64,000 bases of DNA, from contig JAUPFV010000001.1 in the NCBI GenBank assembly GCA_036936605.1, forward strand, positions 156,459,187 to 156,523,186. The letters run 5' to 3'. Source of the stretch: Limnanthes douglasii subsp. nivea (taxonomy: Eukaryota; Streptophyta; Magnoliopsida; Brassicales; Limnanthaceae). The position numbers and the translations under genes are program-made. The notes below the pieces were generated by a model. It was not told where the DNA came from, made no database searches, and was given only the letters and a program-made list of their open reading frames with translations. Shown one piece after another: positions 7,584 to 16,905 of the stretch (the first letter of the stretch is position 1; each line of letters begins with the position of its first letter).

Positions 7584-10100
7584 TTACTCCAGATACATTC
7601 GAAGGTGCTCAATATTCCAAGGGTGAGTTAAAACCCTACCATCTTTGTCTTCCAACCAATAAGTTCCAGGCTTGATTCTTTCAACCACAAAATATGGGCC
7701 CTCCCAGGTAGGTGCCAGCTTTCCGAAGAGCTTTTCCTTAGTATGCAAGAACACTTTTCTCAATACTTTGTCCCCGGGCTGGAAATCTCTTCTTTTAACT
7801 TTAGAAGCAAACCTGCTTCTCATCAAACCCTGATAGTGTGCCACTCTAAGGCGAGCTTTAACCCTTCTTTCTTCTATCAAATCAAGCTGATTTCTGATTG
7901 CCATTTCATTAGCGTGTCCGGAGAAGTTGTGAACACGAAAGGAAGGAAGTGTCTTCTCTATGGGGGCTACTGCATCCATTCCATAGACCAAGGCAAAGGG
8001 AGATTCTTGTGTTGCAGCCCCAGGTGTTGTCCGGTAGGCCCACAAGACTTCTTGTAGATAACTAGGCCACTTCCCAGCAGCCCCTTCCAAATTTTTCTTT
8101 AACCCGAACAGTATAGTTCTATTAGCCACTTCAACCTGCCCATTGGCTTGTGGGTGAAAAGGTGAAGAGAAGCAGTGCTGTATACCCCTTAAGGCACATA
8201 AGCTCTCCATCTCTTTGTTGTCAAACTGTGGCCCATTGTCTGTTGTTATCTTCTGTGGGACACCAAATCTGCAACATATGTTGGACATAATGAATTTTAT
8301 AACAGCTTTTGATGTCGTCCCTGCAAGGGGAGCTGCTTCTATCCACTTCGAGAAGTAGTCAATGTCCACAATTATAGTTTTACGCCCTCTGGACGCCACA
8401 GGGAGAGGCCCAACCAAGTCCAAACCCCATCGAGCAAAAGGGATGGGCTCAGAAATGGATTCCAAAGGAATGGCTGGCACATGAATTTCATTGCCGTACC
8501 TCTGGCATGGGTCACACCTTCTTACCAGCTCCTTAGCATCTTTCATGATTGATGTCCAATAGTATCCGGAGAGTAACACTCTTCTTGTTAAAGCTCTGAA
8601 TCCATAATGGGCTGATCCCTCACCATCATGCAATTCGGAGAGGACCATTTGTGACTCATGACCCCCTAAACAACGTAGGAGGGGTTTACTATAGGATTTT
8701 TTGTACAACACTTCTCTCAACATAATGAAACCACGAGCCTTGTGTTTCAACGTTCTAGCTTGTGACTTATTTGAAGGTATAATACCATCGAACAGATATT
8801 GTATGAGAGGAGACCTCCAGTCTTGAGGCTGACTTATTTGTATTTCAAAAACTTCCTCTTTTTCACCCTTACTAAGTTGAATAGAAGGGCTTTCAAGCAC
8901 ATGGATCCATGGGTAGGACTCTGTATACGCGATTGTTGCCAGTGAGTCTGCTAACTCATTTTCTGCCCGGGGAATGTGCTCATAGACAACAGCTTTAAAC
9001 TTTTGCGCTTCACTTTTGAGGAGGAGTAAATATTTTACCAACTGCTCCTTTCTAGCCTCAGATTGGCCTAAGGCATGATGGACAAGTAACTGGGAGTCAC
9101 TCAAAAGCTTGACCCTTTTAGCCCCACAGATGTGGGCCAATTTTAACCCAGCTATAGCTGCTTCATATTCGGACTCGTTATTAGACGCCCTGAAAGCAAA
9201 ACAAATAGCTTGGTACATGCTGTCCCCGTATGGGGAAGTGAGACATATTCCTGCCCCACACCCCATGGTGCTAGACCCTCCGTCTGTTCGGACAATCCAC
9301 ACTTTCTTGTCTTTTAAATCAGTAGGTTTCTCTGAATCCCTATCGGAGTGGAATTCAACCAGAAAATCAGCCACAGCTTGGGCTTTTACTGCTGTTCGGG
9401 GAGCGAAGTCTATGTCAAAGTCCCCCAACTCTACTGACCACTTTGTCATTCTGCTTGAAATGTCTGCTTTTTGAAGGACATTCTTTAAAGGGAAAGATGT
9501 CCGGACGACGATAGGATGAGCCTGGAAATAGGGCCTCATTTTTCTTGCAGCTATCACCAAAGCCAATGCTAGTTTTTCGAGTTTCAAGTAACGCCTCTCA
9601 GCATCAATCAAGCTTTTACTGATGTAGTACACTGGGTATGGACAACCATCAACCTCTCTTACCAACACAGCTCTGATAGCACAACTTGAAACGGCCAGAT
9701 ACACAATAAGAGTCTCCCCATCAACTGGTTTGAATAAAGTTTTAGGAGAATAGAGATGTTTCTTGATCTCATTGAATGCCTCACCATACTGCGGGGTCCA
9801 TTCGAACCCTTTTGCACCCTTCAAAGTTTGAAAGAATGGAGCACACCTGTCCGAAGATCTAGAGATGAATCTGTTCAAGGCAGCTAATCTCCCCGTCAAT
9901 TGTTGTACTTCTTTAATGTTTCGAGGGGGCTCCATCTGGAATAAGGCATTGAGTTGGTCCGGGTCGGGCTGTATTCCATGCTCACTAATGATATACCCTA
10001 AGAACTTCCCGGACTGCACTCCGAATACACACTTTTCAGGGTTTAGTTTCAAATTTACTTTTGCCAAGTTGGCAAAAGTTTCTTGGAGATCGGACAACAT
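7584..10100 (-). CDS. Element B pol, downstream part: RT end, RNase H, second RNase H, integrase
   Basis: An 838-codon open frame, read from 10100 to the stop at 7584. In order: the RT thumb/connection (NLKLNPEKCVFGV near the start); a Ty3-type RNase H (about residues 110-210, with YYISKSLIDAERRY); and a second RNase H (about 265-400, TDGGSSTMGCGAG, NNESEYEAAIAGL, LLSDSQLL, ENELADSLA). Then comes integrase with a CxxC finger (CDPCQRYG) and the DDE core: D in GLDLVGP, D in TTDNGPQF, E in GQVEVANR. A C-terminal domain ends HLRMYLE. The RNase H pair is diagnostic of the Tat clade. RT upstream is in another frame, so a frameshift near 10085 separates them. Confidence 0.92.
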   Translation of the reverse strand: MLSDLQETFANLAKVNLKLNPEKCVFGVQSGKFLGYIISEHGIQPDPDQLNALFQMEPPRNIKEVQQLTGRLAALNRFISRSSDRCAPFFQTLKGAKGFEWTPQYGEAFNEIKKHLYSPKTLFKPVDGETLIVYLAVSSCAIRAVLVREVDGCPYPVYYISKSLIDAERRYLKLEKLALALVIAARKMRPYFQAHPIVVRTSFPLKNVLQKADISSRMTKWSVELGDFDIDFAPRTAVKAQAVADFLVEFHSDRDSEKPTDLKDKKVWIVRTDGGSSTMGCGAGICLTSPYGDSMYQAICFAFRASNNESEYEAAIAGLKLAHICGAKRVKLLSDSQLLVHHALGQSEARKEQLVKYLLLLKSEAQKFKAVVYEHIPRAENELADSLATIAYTESYPWIHVLESPSIQLSKGEKEEVFEIQISQPQDWRSPLIQYLFDGIIPSNKSQARTLKHKARGFIMLREVLYKKSYSKPLLRCLGGHESQMVLSELHDGEGSAHYGFRALTRRVLLSGYYWTSIMKDAKELVRRCDPCQRYGNEIHVPAIPLESISEPIPFARWGLDLVGPLPVASRGRKTIIVDIDYFSKWIEAAPLAGTTSKAVIKFIMSNICCRFGVPQKITTDNGPQFDNKEMESLCALRGIQHCFSSPFHPQANGQVEVANRTILFGLKKNLEGAAGKWPSYLQEVLWAYRTTPGAATQESPFALVYGMDAVAPIEKTLPSFRVHNFSGHANEMAIRNQLDLIEERRVKARLRVAHYQGLMRSRFASKVKRRDFQPGDKVLRKVFLHTKEKLFGKLAPTWEGPYFVVERIKPGTYWLEDKDGRVLTHPWNIEHLRMYLE

Positions 10101-10860
10101 CTATGCTTTTCACCATCATATCGTCAATGTAAACTTCCATATTTCTTCCAATTTGATCAGCAAATGCCTTGTTGACTAACCTTTGAATAGTAGCCCCAGC
10201 ATTTTTCAAGCCAAAAGGCATCACCTTGTAGAAATGTAGACCCCTATCAGTGACAAACGTGGTATGCTCTTGATTTTTTGGATCTACTTGGATTTGATTG
10301 TACCCGGAGAAGGCATCCATGAAGGAGAGCAGTTTGTTCCCAGAAGTAGAGTCTACCAACTGATCTATCCGGGGAACCGGATACAAATCCTTCGGGCAAG
10401 CTCTATTAAGATCTGTGAAGTCGATGCACATGCGCCATTTGCCATTTTTCTTCTTTACTAGGACAGGATTGGCAGTCCACAAAGGGTATTGAGATTCTTT
10501 AATATGCCCCATCTTTGTGAGCCTGTCAACCTCTTGTACTATGACATCGGCCTTTTCTTTTGAAAAAGCTCTTCTTTTTTGAACAACTGGTGCCACATCC
10601 CTCCGGACAGCTAGGTGATGAGATATCACCTCTGATGGAACTCCAGTAACATCAGCATTACACCAAGCAAAAACGTGCTGATGGTCTTTCAAGAATTTCA
10701 ACATCTCTTCTTTCAATATTGGTGGCATCTTGGACCCTATCTTGACACTTTTACCTTCTTCCAAACAGTGTGTTTCAATCTCTTCAACTGGGATCAACAC
10801 TCCGGGGGTCTCCCTGGGGTCATCAATCTCACCCTCACCCCCAGAAAGGCCCTCAAACTG
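10036..10860 (-). CDS. Element B reverse transcriptase, N-terminal and catalytic part
   Basis: This frame continues in phase from the protease ORF across the TAG at 10861-10863. It begins Q-F-E-G and contains the linker PVEEIETHCLEEGKSV and the RT fingers and palm (WRMCIDFTDLNRACPKD, FMDAFSGYNQI, MPFGLKNAGATIQRLV). The catalytic YIDD is near 10110. Soon after it the frame is lost and the downstream thumb is in another frame. In A and D the same interval reads through several more residues, so B appears to have lost about ten bases here. Role by family: synthesis of cDNA from the element RNA. Confidence 0.9.
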   Translation of the reverse strand, partial: QFEGLSGGEGEIDDPRETPGVLIPVEEIETHCLEEGKSVKIGSKMPPILKEEMLKFLKDHQHVFAWCNADVTGVPSEVISHHLAVRRDVAPVVQKRRAFSKEKADVIVQEVDRLTKMGHIKESQYPLWTANPVLVKKKNGKWRMCIDFTDLNRACPKDLYPVPRIDQLVDSTSGNKLLSFMDAFSGYNQIQVDPKNQEHTTFVTDRGLHFYKVMPFGLKNAGATIQRLVNKAFADQIGRNMEVYIDDMMVKSIDVVRSPRNFCQLGKSKFETKP

Positions 10861-10863
10861 CTA
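10855..10863 (-). promoter_or_regulatory. Conserved in-frame UAG CAG between protease and RT, element B (candidate leaky stop)
   Basis: On the minus strand the protease frame ends in TAG (10863-10861) followed by CAG TTT. The same frame stays open for over 250 codons into RT. Elements A (16355-16363, TAG CAG TTA) and C (28888-28896, TAG CAG TCA) have a TAG CAG at the identical alignment position. The other nonsense codons of B are not shared by A and C. The A and C contexts fit UAG CAR YYA, known to promote readthrough in tobacco mosaic virus. B differs at the last base. Confidence 0.7.
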
Positions 10864-11418
10864 TTGATCATTTATTCGGACTGCCCCCAGCGTTCGTGGA
10901 GCCAAGGCAGTGGCATAGCATTCTCTTGCAACCTTTTGGCTGCTCCGGACAACCCCACCTTGTCCCTGAACAACATACTTTAAACACTGATGGACTGTCG
11001 AAGCCACTGCATGCATCCTAGAGAGCCAAGATCTCCCTAGAATAGCATTATAGCAAGTGGGACAATCCACCACAATGAAGAGTATTCTAACCATTTTCTT
11101 GAAAGGGCCCCTGCCCAATAACACTTCTTCTTCAAACTCCCCGATCACATCGGCTGAGCTGCATGTGAAGCCCACGATTGATCTGTCCAACTTCTGAATC
11201 ACAGCTGGATTTTTCATTTTCTTGTAAGTGTTAAGAAAAAGGATATTAGCAGAGCTTCCAGTATCCACCAGAATTCGCCTTATCTCATTGCCCCCTATAG
11301 ATGCTCCTATGACAACAGCATCCTCATGAGGGCCAGCAATATCTCTCAAATCATCCTCATCGAAGACTATGAATGGGAATGAGTTTGGTGATTGATAAGA
11401 TGTCATGCCTCCTTCTAG
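10864..11418 (-). CDS. Element B aspartic protease
   Basis: This retroviral-type aspartic protease lies between gag and RT in one frame. The catalytic motif is VDTGSSANILF (near 11260), preceded by GPHEDAVVIGASIGG. The flap region and the downstream YNAILGRSWLSRMHAV motif, typical of plant Ty3/gypsy proteases, follow. It is in the same frame as gag (stop at 11419-11421) and RT (stop at 10861-10863). Role: cleaving the Gag-Pol precursor. All key residues look intact. Confidence 0.9.
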
Positions 11419-13202
11419 CTAGGAAGCCAAATTATGAACATGCCTCTTTCTTGAAGAAGCAGTAGGAGCAGTCATCGTGTCCCCTCCGAATATTGTAAGT
11501 GACTCGAAGAATTTAATGAGCCCGGGGACAGACCTAGCACACTCCTCTATAGCACCCACCCTGTTTCGCGTTGGATCAGGATCCAAGTACTCAGATTCCA
11601 CATCAAACCTTTCCATTATTACCATGGCCCCCTCCGGGGCAGCATTACTTGGACCAACCCGGTGAGTGTTGTCAGGCCTGTTGCCTCCTCTTCTTTTAAC
11701 GTATGCACCCAACTTTCCCCTTTCAATCAAATTTTGCACCTCTTGTTTCAGCGCTATGCAATCATCAGTAGTATGGCCAATATCATTGTGGTATTGGCAA
11801 AAGGAGTTATTACGATGCTCTCGGGGAGACTGCAAGGTTGCTGGTCTCCGGTAGTGTACCTCATCTTTTATTTTATCGAAAATGGTTGCCACACTTTCTT
11901 TAAGTTCTGCAAACCACTCCGGTTGGACCCATGGCCCTCTTTTGTTTCTAGATTGTTGACTTTGAGCAGGAGCAGCTGGCTGAGACTGAGCTTTTGCCCT
12001 ACCATGCCCCTGTCCAGTTTCTCTGGCTTTATTCCCGGACTGGTTTTGATTTGGAGTTGGTGCCACTGGGGTGGACCTCACCTGTCTGTGTACCCTGGTC
12101 TTCTTTGTTTCATCAACGTTTATTTGCTTGCCAACTTGATTTAGCAATCCTCCCCAGGCCATGGCTTTCTTTCTGGTCACCGAATCAGCCAGGTTGCCTG
12201 GGTTCAAACCTTGCCTTAGGGATGCTATTGCCACCTGTTCGAAGCAATCAGCCAACCCGTTCTTTGTGTTCACGAAACGACTTATATACTCCTTTAATGA
12301 CTCATTTGGCTCATGGGCACAATGGATTATTGTGTCTCCATTGCCCTTCAGCTCCTTACTCCCCACAAACTGCCTTCGAAAGGCCACCCAAAACGTGTCA
12401 AAATCTTTAATACAACCTTGAGGCAGGTTGTTGTACCATTTCAGAGCACTCCCCGTAAAAGATTGGGAGAATGCCCTACACAGTAGTTTATCATCATCAT
12501 CAAAGTTCATCATGAAGTTCTTGAATTGCTCCAGATGATTGTCCGGATCAGTACTACCATCGTACTTCTCCATCTTTGTACTGTCAAACCTCTTGGGGAG
12601 GTTTCCGGACAGGATTTTAGAAGACAGTGGAGACTGCCTCCAATTCCTTCCACGACTGAACACGGTATCCTCATTGGGAGTTGCAAAGATACCTGGCTCA
12701 TCGTGGAAAGCAAAGGGATCCATCAACATCCGGTCCACATGCCTCCGGCTATGAGATGATCCTTTACCAATATGCTTCTTTATCTTTCCACGTCTATCCT
12801 TTTTTCTTGAATATTTTTTGATCTGCTTTTGCTTCTTCTTGGTTCGACCCTCATTACTGCTATAGGACAAGGATTTTTCATTTCCCTCACTGTCCGAAGA
12901 GCTGTCTGAAGACTCTGAGCTTGAGTCAGAGCTCTCCACAGGCTTGGACCGGTGAGACTTTTTAGAACTAGCATGTGTCTTTTAGTGCTCATATGAGTTT
13001 TGGAAGCCTCATGCTCTCTGGGGTTATCGGTGTGATGAACAACCGATGCCTTGGATTTTTCTTTCACGCCCATCTTGGCCTTTTCAGCCCTCAGAGCTTC
13101 TATCTCAAGTTTTAACCTGTCACGCTCTTGGACAATATATTCATCGTTTTCTTCCACCACTTCGAGCAAAGCTGGTGGAAGCTATGGATTATCCGGATTC
13201 AT
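11419..13202 (-). pseudogene. Element B gag, with nonsense codons and one frameshift
   Basis: The likely start is ATG at 13202, equivalent to A's MDPNG. An N-terminal coiled coil (ERDRLKLEIEALRAEKAK) is followed by a serine/aspartate stretch, a Lys/Arg-rich patch, and the retrotransposon Gag domain (about 12000-12600, KMEKYDGSTDPDNHLEQF, WYNNLP). Last comes a CX2HX4HX4C knuckle (CQYHNDIGHTTDDC near 11750). Disabling changes are TAG at 13182-13184, a frame change with a TAA around 12960-12990, and TAG at 11419-11421. At the last site A and C have a glutamine codon, so it is a mutation. Role: RNA packaging and particle assembly. Confidence 0.85.
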
Positions 13203-13254
13203 TCGGACAGAATTTCTTGGCAGGTTTTGAATGCTTGATTCAGGCACCTCTCTC

Positions 13255-13272
13255 CTCCCACTGTGGTCGCCA
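13255..13272 (-). other. Element B primer binding site
   Basis: On the minus strand TGGCGACCACAGTGGGAG begins three bases after the 5' LTR. Its complement ends in CCA and looks like a tRNA acceptor end. Ogre/Tat elements commonly use tRNA-Arg, which is my best guess. The same site occurs in D (63844-63861) and, with a changed last base, in A. Confidence 0.85.
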
Positions 13273-13275
13273 ATT

Positions 13276-13754
13276 TGGTGTGGATAAAAATAGCCTGAGG
13301 GTAGGCTAGTAATTCAAGTGGAGTTTCAAGGTGGTATATGGGTGTTTAACGGTGGTGTGTGGGTGTTTAACGGTGGTGTGTGGGTGTTTAACGGTGGTGA
13401 GATAATTAAGCAGCTTGGTAGCAGTTAATTCATTACCCATAGTTAATGCTGGTGGTTGGGTATTTATAGTGTGATTTTGGGCCCTTATGGGCTTTCGGGT
13501 CAAGTTTAATAGACCCGGGTCATGTTTAAAGACCCATGAGTTCTAAGCAGGAGGACAGGTTGCTTAGTCAGGAAGTGTTTAGGTTTTTTAGTACTTTAGT
13601 CATAGTTCGAACAGCCTTGAGTTCACAGTGTTCGAAGTGATCCGTCCGGTCCAAATCGTCTGTCCGGTTTATGTCCTTAGTGCCTGTCCGGTATCCGGGG
13701 AGTTTTTAGACTGATTTTCCCTGTCCGGTGAGTAAGCAGAATTCGGACTCATCA
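13276..13754 (-). repeat. Element B 5' LTR
   Basis: This 479-bp LTR on the minus strand starts TGATGAGTCC and ends CACACCA. It has three 21-bp repeat units (13330-13392) against six in the 3' LTR. A tract at about 13539-13571 resembles the same place in A's LTR and is missing from B's 3' LTR. That makes this copy closer to the ancestral form. Confidence 0.93.
13461..13469 (-). promoter_or_regulatory. TATA box in element B 5' LTR
   Basis: On the minus strand CTATAAATACCC lies inside the 5' LTR. The solo LTR and element A's LTR have GGTATAAATACCC at the aligned position. This is the probable promoter of the genomic RNA. The equivalent in the 3' LTR is about 3427-3435. Confidence 0.75.
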
Positions 13755-13759
13755 AACTC

Positions 13760-13969
13760 GACCCGAATTCATAAGTCATGACCCGAAAGCCCATATGGCC
13801 CAAGATTAAAGGTATAAATACCCAACCACTTTCATTTAATGAGGGTAACAAACATTAAATACAACCAGGCAGCTCAAATCTCTCACTACAATCTACTAAA
13901 CATTAAATACCTTTGAAACACCACAAAACTCTAGACAAAATTACCCTCAAACAAAAATAAACCACACCA
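13760..13969 (+). repeat. Solo LTR, right part
   Basis: This continues the LTR interrupted after 3177. It reads GACCCGAATTC, then a plus-strand TATAAATACCCAACCAC, and ends CCACACCA at 13969, followed by the second GCTGG copy (13970-13974). Orientation is opposite to elements A and B. Confidence 0.85.
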
Positions 13970-13974
13970 GCTGG

Positions 13975-14390
13975 CACATGAATTTCATTCCCATACCTTT
14001 GACATGTATCACATTTCTTCACCATTTCTTTAGCATCTGCCATTATGGTTGGCCAATAATATCCAGCTAACAAGACTCTTCGGGTCAGTACCCTATATCT
14101 ACAATGCGCTAATCCTTCCCCATCGTGTAGTTCGGATAAGACAACTTGGGATTCTTTAAACCCCAAACAACGTAAGAGAGGCCTGCTGAAAGATTTTTTG
14201 TAGAGAACTTCTTTAATTATAAAAAAAACACGAGCCTTATATTTAATCTTTTTTTCCACAGCTTTATCCGAAGGCAATGTCCCATGGGAAATGTATTGAA
14301 AGAGTGTGTATCTCCAATCTCTAGGTTGGGCCATAAGTATACTCATATTTTCTTCATCTTTTTTCTTTTGATCTAACTGTATGGACAAAC
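13975..14390 (-). pseudogene. Element A integrase, N-terminal part
   Basis: This is the upstream continuation of the integrase fragment at 2122-3010. It keeps the spacer MAQPRDWRYTLFQY, the motif LRCLGFKESQVVLSELHDGEG, and the zinc-binding segment ending CDTCQRYGNEIH next to the solo LTR. It is open over about 160 codons but ends abruptly at the insertion. Confidence 0.85.
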
Positions 14391-15330
14391 ATTCTTGTAA
14401 GAGAATCCAAGGGTAGGATTCAGAATAGGCTATAGGTTTCTGGAGAGTCTGCCAATGTATTCTCCGATCTGGGAATATGCTTATAGCAAATACTTTTGAA
14501 ATTTGCTGCCACTTCTTTCAAAATGAGAAAGTACTTTACCAGCTGTTCCTTCTTGGCCTTAGACTGTCCTTGTTCATGATGGATGAGCAATTGAGAGTCC
14601 CTCATTAACCGGATTATCTTAGCTCCACAGAGGAGAGCTAACTTAAGACCGGCTATGGCTGCCTCGTATTCAGATTCATTGTTAGAGGACATGAATCCAA
14701 AACATATAGCTTGATACATTTTATCACCATACGGAGAGGTTAAATAAATTCCAGTTCCACAGCCCATAGTGCTTGATCCACCATCAGTTCATACCACCCA
14801 TTATTTCTTGAAATTATCTTCTGAACTTTGTCTAGAAGACATATCAACATGAAATTCTACCAAGAAGTCACCCACTGACTGAGCTTCAATTGCCGTTCGA
14901 GGGGCGAAATCAATATGTTAGTCACTCAATTCCACTGACCACTTGGTCATTCTGCTTGATCCATCTGCCTTTTGAAGAACATTTTTTAGCGGGAAAGATG
15001 TTCAGATAATAATAAAATGAGCTTGCCTCATTCTTCTTGCTGCAATTACTAAATCTAATGCCAACTTCTCCAACCTTAAATATTTTCTTTCAACATCCAG
15101 TAAACTCTTACTGATGTAGTACACCGGACGAGGATAATTTTCCATTTCCCTTACCAAGACAGCACTTATAGCATATTCTAGACACAACCAGGTATACATA
15201 AAGCTTTTTCTCCTCGAATGGGCTTGAAAAGAGTCTTGGGTGAAGATAAATGTTCCTTTATTTCAATAAAGTCTTGGTCACACTGTGGGGACCAATTGAA
15301 GTCTTTAGCCTTTTTCAATATTTGGAAAAA
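14391..15330 (-). pseudogene. Element A dual RNase H region
   Basis: The second (Tat-specific) RNase H spans about 14420-14767 (MGCGTGIYLTSPYGD, NNESEYEAAIAGL, RSENTLADS). The Ty3-type RNase H lies around 15002-15199 (VYYISKSLLDVERKY). Frame changes separate them and a tract between has lost its reading frame. The order matches element B exactly. Confidence 0.82.
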
Positions 15331-16360
15331 AAAGAGCGCACTTATTCGATGACCTTGAAATAAATCTATTCAAAGCAGCCAACCTTCTGGTGAGCCTCTG
15401 AACTTCTTTAACATTTCGAGGAGGATCCATTTCCAATAAGGCATTAAGCTGATCCGGATCATGTTGGATACCTTTCTCATTTATTATGTAACCCAGAAAT
15501 TTCCCTGATCGGACCCCAAACACACATTTCTCTGGATTTAACTTCAAATTCACGGCCTCTAGGTTAGAATTTTTTTCTTAGAGATCATTTATATGTAAAT
15601 CCTCCTCCAAGATTTTAACCATCATGTCATCTATGTACACTTCCATGTTTCTGCCGATCTGATTAGCAAATGTTTTGTTCACCAGCATCTGATAAGTAGC
15701 CCCAACATTTTCAATCTGAAGGGCATCACCTTGTAGAAGTGGAGACCATCTGTGATAAAAGTGGTGTGATCCTGATCCTTTGGATCTACTTGTATCTGAT
15801 TATACCCTGAAAAAGCATCCATAAAGGACAATAATTTATTTCCAGATGTAGAATCTACTAACTGATCTATCCGAGGGACATGATAAAGATCTTTTGGGAA
15901 AACCCTATTGAGGTCAGTGAAATCAATACACATACGCCATTTGCCGTTATTTTTCTTGACTAACACAGGATTGACAGTCTATAGAGGATATTGGGACTCT
16001 TTAATATGTCATATCTTAGTCAGCCGATCAACCTCTTGAACTATCACGTCTACTTTTTCCTTAGAAAAAACTCATCTTTTTTGTATAACAGGTGCAACAT
16101 CACTCAAAATAGACAACTTATATAAAATAACATCCGCTGGTACTCCGGTTACATCACCATTGCACCATGCAAATACATGTTGATTGTTCAGCAAAAAAAC
16201 AACAATTTCTTCTTTAATTCTGGTGCCAACTTGGAACCAATCTTGACGTTCTTACCCTCTCAAGGGAATGAGTTTCAACTTCTTCAATGGGTATTATAAC
16301 ACTAGGAGCCTCTCTAGGGTCATTAATCACACCTTTCTCAGTAGAAGGATCCAGTAACTG
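15331..16360 (-). pseudogene. Element A reverse transcriptase
   Basis: The RT thumb piece (MNLKLNPEKCVFGVRSG, 15305-15553) and the palm (KWRMCIDFTDLNR, MDAFSGYNQIQVD, 15679-15966) are clear. The catalytic region near 15625 reads Y-I-D-D with frame changes on both sides. The N-terminal linker reaches the TAG at 16361. The enzyme is inactive by frameshift. Confidence 0.85.
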
Positions 16361-16363
16361 CTA
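16355..16363 (-). promoter_or_regulatory. Conserved UAG CAG UUA between protease and RT, element A
   Basis: On the minus strand the protease C-terminal segment G-A-V-Q-I-N-K-Y is followed by TAG CAG TTA, then L-D-P-S and the RT linker in the same frame. The context is a full match to UAG CAR YYA. B and C share the stop at the same residue. Confidence 0.7.
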
Positions 16364-16905
16364 ATATTTATTAATTTGAACTGCCCCCAATGTCTTAGGA
16401 GCAAGAGCTGTTGTATAGCACTCCCTGGCTATCTTCAGACTACTTCAGACAATACCTACTTGTCCCTGAACCGCATTAAGCACTGATGGAATATAGAGGC
16501 CACAAAATGCATTATGGAAAGCCAAGACCTCCCAAAAATTGCGTTGTATGATGTGGGGAAATCTACCACAACAAATAGTACTCTTACCATCTTTTTAAAG
16601 GGCCCCTTTCCCAACAACACTTCTTCTTCAAACTCCCCGATTACATCCGCAAAACTCCCTGTGAAGCCCACAATGGTTTTGTTCGAATGTTGAATAACAG
16701 CCGAATTCCTCATTTGTTTCTAGGAGCTTAAAAGTAGGATGTTTTCCAAACTGCCTGCATCAATCAGAATTCGACGTATATCATTTCCACTATAGAAGAT
16801 CCTATAACCACCGCATCCTCGTGAGGCCCAACCATATCCCTCAAGTCATCTTCATAAAATACTATAAATGGGAATGGGGACTGGCATTAATGGGAAGACG
16901 TTCCC
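16364..16905 (-). pseudogene. Element A protease
   Basis: Protease remnant with an active-site motif reading IDAGSLEN (B has VDTGSSAN). It also has VIGEFEEEVLLGKGPFKKM and YNAIFGRSWLSIMH. Frame changes break it near 16730 and 16800. The segment joins gag through LTTQLEGG, where B has a nonsense codon. Confidence 0.8.

Larger units (their letters stand above)
3178..13754 (-). mobile_element. Tat/Retand-like Ty3/gypsy element B (complete, innermost)
   Basis: This complete 10.6-kb element has two LTRs (3178-3699 and 13276-13754) and a 5-bp duplication AACTC at 3173-3177 and 13755-13759. The primer site is at 13255-13272 and the polypurine tract at 3700-3713. Gag, protease, RT, two RNase H domains and integrase lie on the minus strand, and an antisense spliced gene on the plus strand. 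The LTRs differ by about two substitutions plus indels. The coding region nevertheless has several disabling changes: gag nonsense codons and frameshift, a TAG at 11419-11421, an RT frameshift near 10085 and a TGA in the aORF. This points to recent movement of an already defective copy using proteins supplied in trans. Confidence 0.93.

Noticed and set aside
11419..11421. Second in-frame TAG in element B, between gag and protease, as another programmed stop
   Set aside because: A and C have a glutamine codon at the aligned position, so this is a private nonsense mutation.
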